A stretch of DNA of 64,000 nt, taken from NCBI GenBank assembly GCA_940671915.1, contig CALNVZ010003434.1, positions 20,731,479 through 20,795,478 of the forward strand, given 5' to 3'. The notes under the pieces were generated by a model that saw nothing but the letters and a program-made list of their open reading frames with translations, made no database searches and was not told where the DNA came from. Shown one piece after another: positions 61,367 through 64,000 of the stretch; position 1 is the stretch's first letter, and each line of letters starts with the position of its first letter. A program made the position numbers and the translations under genes. The stretch comes from Paracentrotus lividus (Eukaryota; Echinodermata; Echinoidea; Camarodonta; Echinidae).

Positions 61367-61440
61367 ATAATATTTATAAACAACACAGAAGTGAAGATCA
61401 ACATCATGCTTATTTCCAACGAAGATTTTATTTTATTTTG

Positions 61441-61514
<74 letters not shown>

Positions 61515-61515
61515 G
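61304..61515 (+). repeat. Compound (AT)n and (CT)n microsatellites
   Basis: AT repeat at 61304-61358, CT repeat at 61443-61499 followed by a short TA run; spurious Ser/Leu and Tyr/Ile ORFs. Confidence 0.9.
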
Positions 61516-61993
61516 GCCCACTGGTAATGACGTGTCAAATGATGAATACAAATGTTGGATATTGGCAAAATAAGATTAACCCTTTCAAGCCTTAAATTGT
61601 CTTCACATTTCAATAGCAGTACAACATTAGTATCTGGCTATTTATACACATTTTATTCAGAAGTCATCATCGAAACAAGGGATGACAGTATTATACAGCA
61701 ATGTCATAGACGATGATATATCAGCGACATATTTTGGTGGGAAAGACTTGCAAAAGTTTTAGTCTTTACAAGTCCTAATTAAAAAAAAATTCTCACATTT
61801 GCATTTAGAGATATTTTATTGTCTCTGGCTGGCCTCTATAAAGCAGCATTATAGGGTTCCAAGGGTTAACCATTCTCTTCTTATTCCTCTTTGTTTTTAA
61901 TTACGACACCAAAATAATTGTTGACGTATATGGGTATTGCTATTTACTAGTTAATAGCATTTGGAAATATGGAAAACAAAAACCCAAGTTTTA

Positions 61994-62001
61994 GCGAGAG
62001 C

Positions 62002-62036
<35 letters not shown>

Positions 62037-62058
62037 CGAAAGAGAGAGAGATAGAGAT

Positions 62059-62110
<52 letters not shown>
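61994..62110 (+). repeat. (GA)n microsatellite
   Basis: ga repeats broken by gcg and ata, ending in a G9 run. Confidence 0.9.
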
Positions 62111-62111
<1 letters not shown>

Positions 62112-62402
62112 CAACCGTTACGAGAAAAGTTTTAAAAATACATTTAGGGCCTATTACTGATGTAGATTTGCCCCCCCCTTTTTTTTTTAAGGAGACCTAA
62201 TTATAGCACCATTGCAAATTAAAATATTCAAAATATAATGACATAATATTAGATTAACAACCTCTCTCAGCATTATCTTAGAATGTTCTTGGTTACAAAA
62301 CGTAATGAAGTCCTTGTAGAAAAAATAGGAGGGGTGGCGGGGGGACCAGAATTGTAATTTCAGATATTTTTACATCCATCATTTTTCTTTAGAAAAAAAA
62401 AA

Positions 62403-62500
62403 GTACCGGAGGCGTCTCCGCGGCGGAAAAGGAATAGTATTGGAGGCATCTCTGAGTGTCCGAGTCACAGAGACGTCTCCGCGAAGTGAAATACCACCAT
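62403..62500. repeat. Fragment of GAGACGTCTC-type MITE
   Basis: ggaggcgtctccgcggcgg, then ctccgcgaagtgaaatacca; the right end and internal motif match the family. Confidence 0.65.
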
Positions 62501-62769
62501 TACTGTCATTTTTTTGTTTCCGTCACGTCGGCCAAAATTGTTCCCGGTTTTTTTTTTTTTTTTTTTTTGGGGGGGGTTGACGTGAAAAGGCAAAAAAAAA
62601 AAAAAAAATAAATAAATTAATTACGCCTACCACTGAGCCGCCCATCTGATCCAAATAGCATGGCTTGTTAGTTCTACAAGTTCAATCAAAGTACTTGGGT
62701 CGACTTGGGTGCGCTCGTCACGTCACTGAATAAATTATTGAAGCGAGTAAACAATAACGGACTTAAATT

Positions 62770-63215
62770 GAACATACAGTCTGTGTAAAAAAAATGGTAC
62801 ATTCGGAAATGTTTTTTTATAGTATGAATATTAATTAGAACCTGGTATTATTTGGCATTTTCATAAAGCAGGACAATCGGACTTTCTTCTGCAATTTTTT
62901 CATCACATTTGGTGTTGTAATTTTTGAGATATGACCAGTTTTCTGCAGTCAAGAAAAATCCATTTTCGCACGACGTTCATGCTTTTGTGTAGGTTTCGCA
63001 TAATGGAACAATAGACGCGCGTAAATTCGATTTGTTCCTCGTCGCACAAATTTAGCATAACTTTTGTTTAACGAAAGCAAATTATACAGAACAACGTGCA
63101 TCAGCAAGGAAAATCTTCTGGCTTTAACTTGAAACCACATACACACATTATTTGAAAAGATTTTGCACCTAAATTATTTTTTTCCCCGACTGTACCATTT
63201 TATTTGACACAGATT
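62770..63215 (-). repeat. Dispersed repeat, copy 2 (inverted relative to 41858)
   Basis: acagtctgtgtaaaa, catcacatttggtgttgtaa, tcgatttgttcctcgtcgca and catttatgc-type motifs in the opposite orientation. No coding potential. Confidence 0.8.
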
Positions 63216-63219
63216 GTAC

Positions 63220-64000
63220 ACGATATATATACGCCATGCAATTATTGAGGTAACGCGGAATTGAAGAAACAAAAAGTTTGGCCTCAGTCATGTTGGTGCC
63301 AATGAGATCGTAAAATATTAATTGACGCCATAAAAGCTGCTGTTCGACACAAACTAACTGAAATATCATTGAATGACCGTACACCTCTCGAAACTTATAT
63401 TCATCTCCTTGTATTTATTAACGATCACCGAGTAAATATTTGTTTATCAGATCCGAACCGTCTTAAGGTCCCTCCTTTAGTGCAAAGTTCATTTTAAGAC
63501 GAGAACAACTTTGCTGTCATACTGGTATACTTAAACACGAGTCAAATTAAACAAAAGATTAAGGAATGCAAAGTGAATATACCCCTTTTTGTTAAGGTCA
63601 AATCATGATTCGGTGTGCCAATATTTAATTGCTCTGGGTTTTTATTTCATCTGTAATACAAACTTGTTAGGGATACAGTTGTGATAGGGTTTTATGTTAG
63701 GTTTAGTAGGCTAAACATTCGTATTTATAATTATTACACACAAACACGCCGTCTGATGATTTTCAATAGCACAATACTTGTGTATGTCTACACAAGTACA
63801 AAAATCTGAACGAAAAAGGTCTGCTGGGTTCAACTGTTATGATCATTTTTTTTACTATTTTAAGAGCCATTTATTTCACTCTGTCATTGTAGTTATCACG
63901 AAGCAAAGTCATGTCTGATAAGAATTATAATTTGGGCCTAGTCTAATATATGACTAGAATAGTTGCACTCAGCTCATCCGCAATCTAGTCGTTCAAACTA
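63220..64000. other. No recognised feature
   Basis: AT-rich sequence; both strands were read and no exon-like frame, TIR pair or tandem repeat was found. Confidence 0.5.

Noticed and set aside
1-64000. LTR retrotransposon, endogenous retrovirus or Polinton
   Set aside because: No long direct terminal repeats with TG..CA ends, no gag/protease/integrase or capsid-like frames were recognised on either strand.

Overview
This is a eukaryotic nuclear window. It is AT-rich and intron-rich, full of homopolymer and dinucleotide tracts, and packed with hairpin-forming repeats. An intron-free TRIM/beta-propeller gene, a VWC-domain secreted-type protein, the many MITE-like foldbacks and the style of the non-LTR elements suggest a marine deuterostome invertebrate, most likely a sea-urchin-like echinoderm. 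That placement is an inference; no species marker is visible.

Protein-coding content is sparse, with four convincing genes. (1) A minus-strand extracellular-type gene has three exons visible at 19202-18978 (von Willebrand factor C domain), 5240-5045 and 3909-3660. They are phase-compatible and would be joined across a 13.7-kb intron. (2) A minus-strand TRIM gene (RING, two B-boxes, coiled coil, propeller-like C-terminus; 14224-16062) has an uninterrupted CDS and lies inside that intron. (3) A plus-strand gene at 32907-45495 encodes a PAW domain, the C-terminal sugar-binding domain of peptide:N-glycanase NGLY1, with no transglutaminase core. A hydrophilic 200-residue exon and a polybasic C-terminus ending in CVIL, a CAAX prenylation box, follow it. 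This is the most novel item here. (4) C1QBP/p32 lies on the minus strand (about 53394-48318), convergent with the PAW gene; the candidate poly(A) signals of the two are only about 70 bp apart. An unidentified coding exon lies at 55080-55425 (+), and a weaker one at 28728-28996 (+).

Layout: 1-2.1 kb holds the 3' end of a non-LTR retrotransposon and simple repeats. 2.9-5.7 kb holds MITEs, a tRNA-derived SINE and two exons of gene 1. 6.7-12 kb holds two large foldback elements side by side (1.56 kb with an exact 8-bp target duplication, and 3.6 kb with a nested tRNA-like inverted pair). 14-19.2 kb holds the TRIM gene, a TIR element with a tRNA-like core, and the VWC exon. 19.6-23.3 kb is a 3.7-kb foldback. 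23.7-28.6 kb is a 5'-truncated L1/Tx1-like LINE (minus) carrying two nested palindromic insertions. 29-32.2 kb holds more foldbacks. 32.9-47.4 kb is the PAW gene, with repeats in its introns. 47.5-53.4 kb is C1QBP, with two MITEs in its introns. 53.7-64 kb is repeat-dominated: homopolymer palindrome, nested foldbacks, a hAT-like element with perfect 8-bp target duplication, and microsatellites.

I recognised no LTR retrotransposon, retrovirus, Polinton, CRISPR array, rRNA or intact tRNA gene. Sequence around 35.8-37.4 kb looks indel-rich compared with its sister copy at 21-22 kb, so base accuracy may be uneven.
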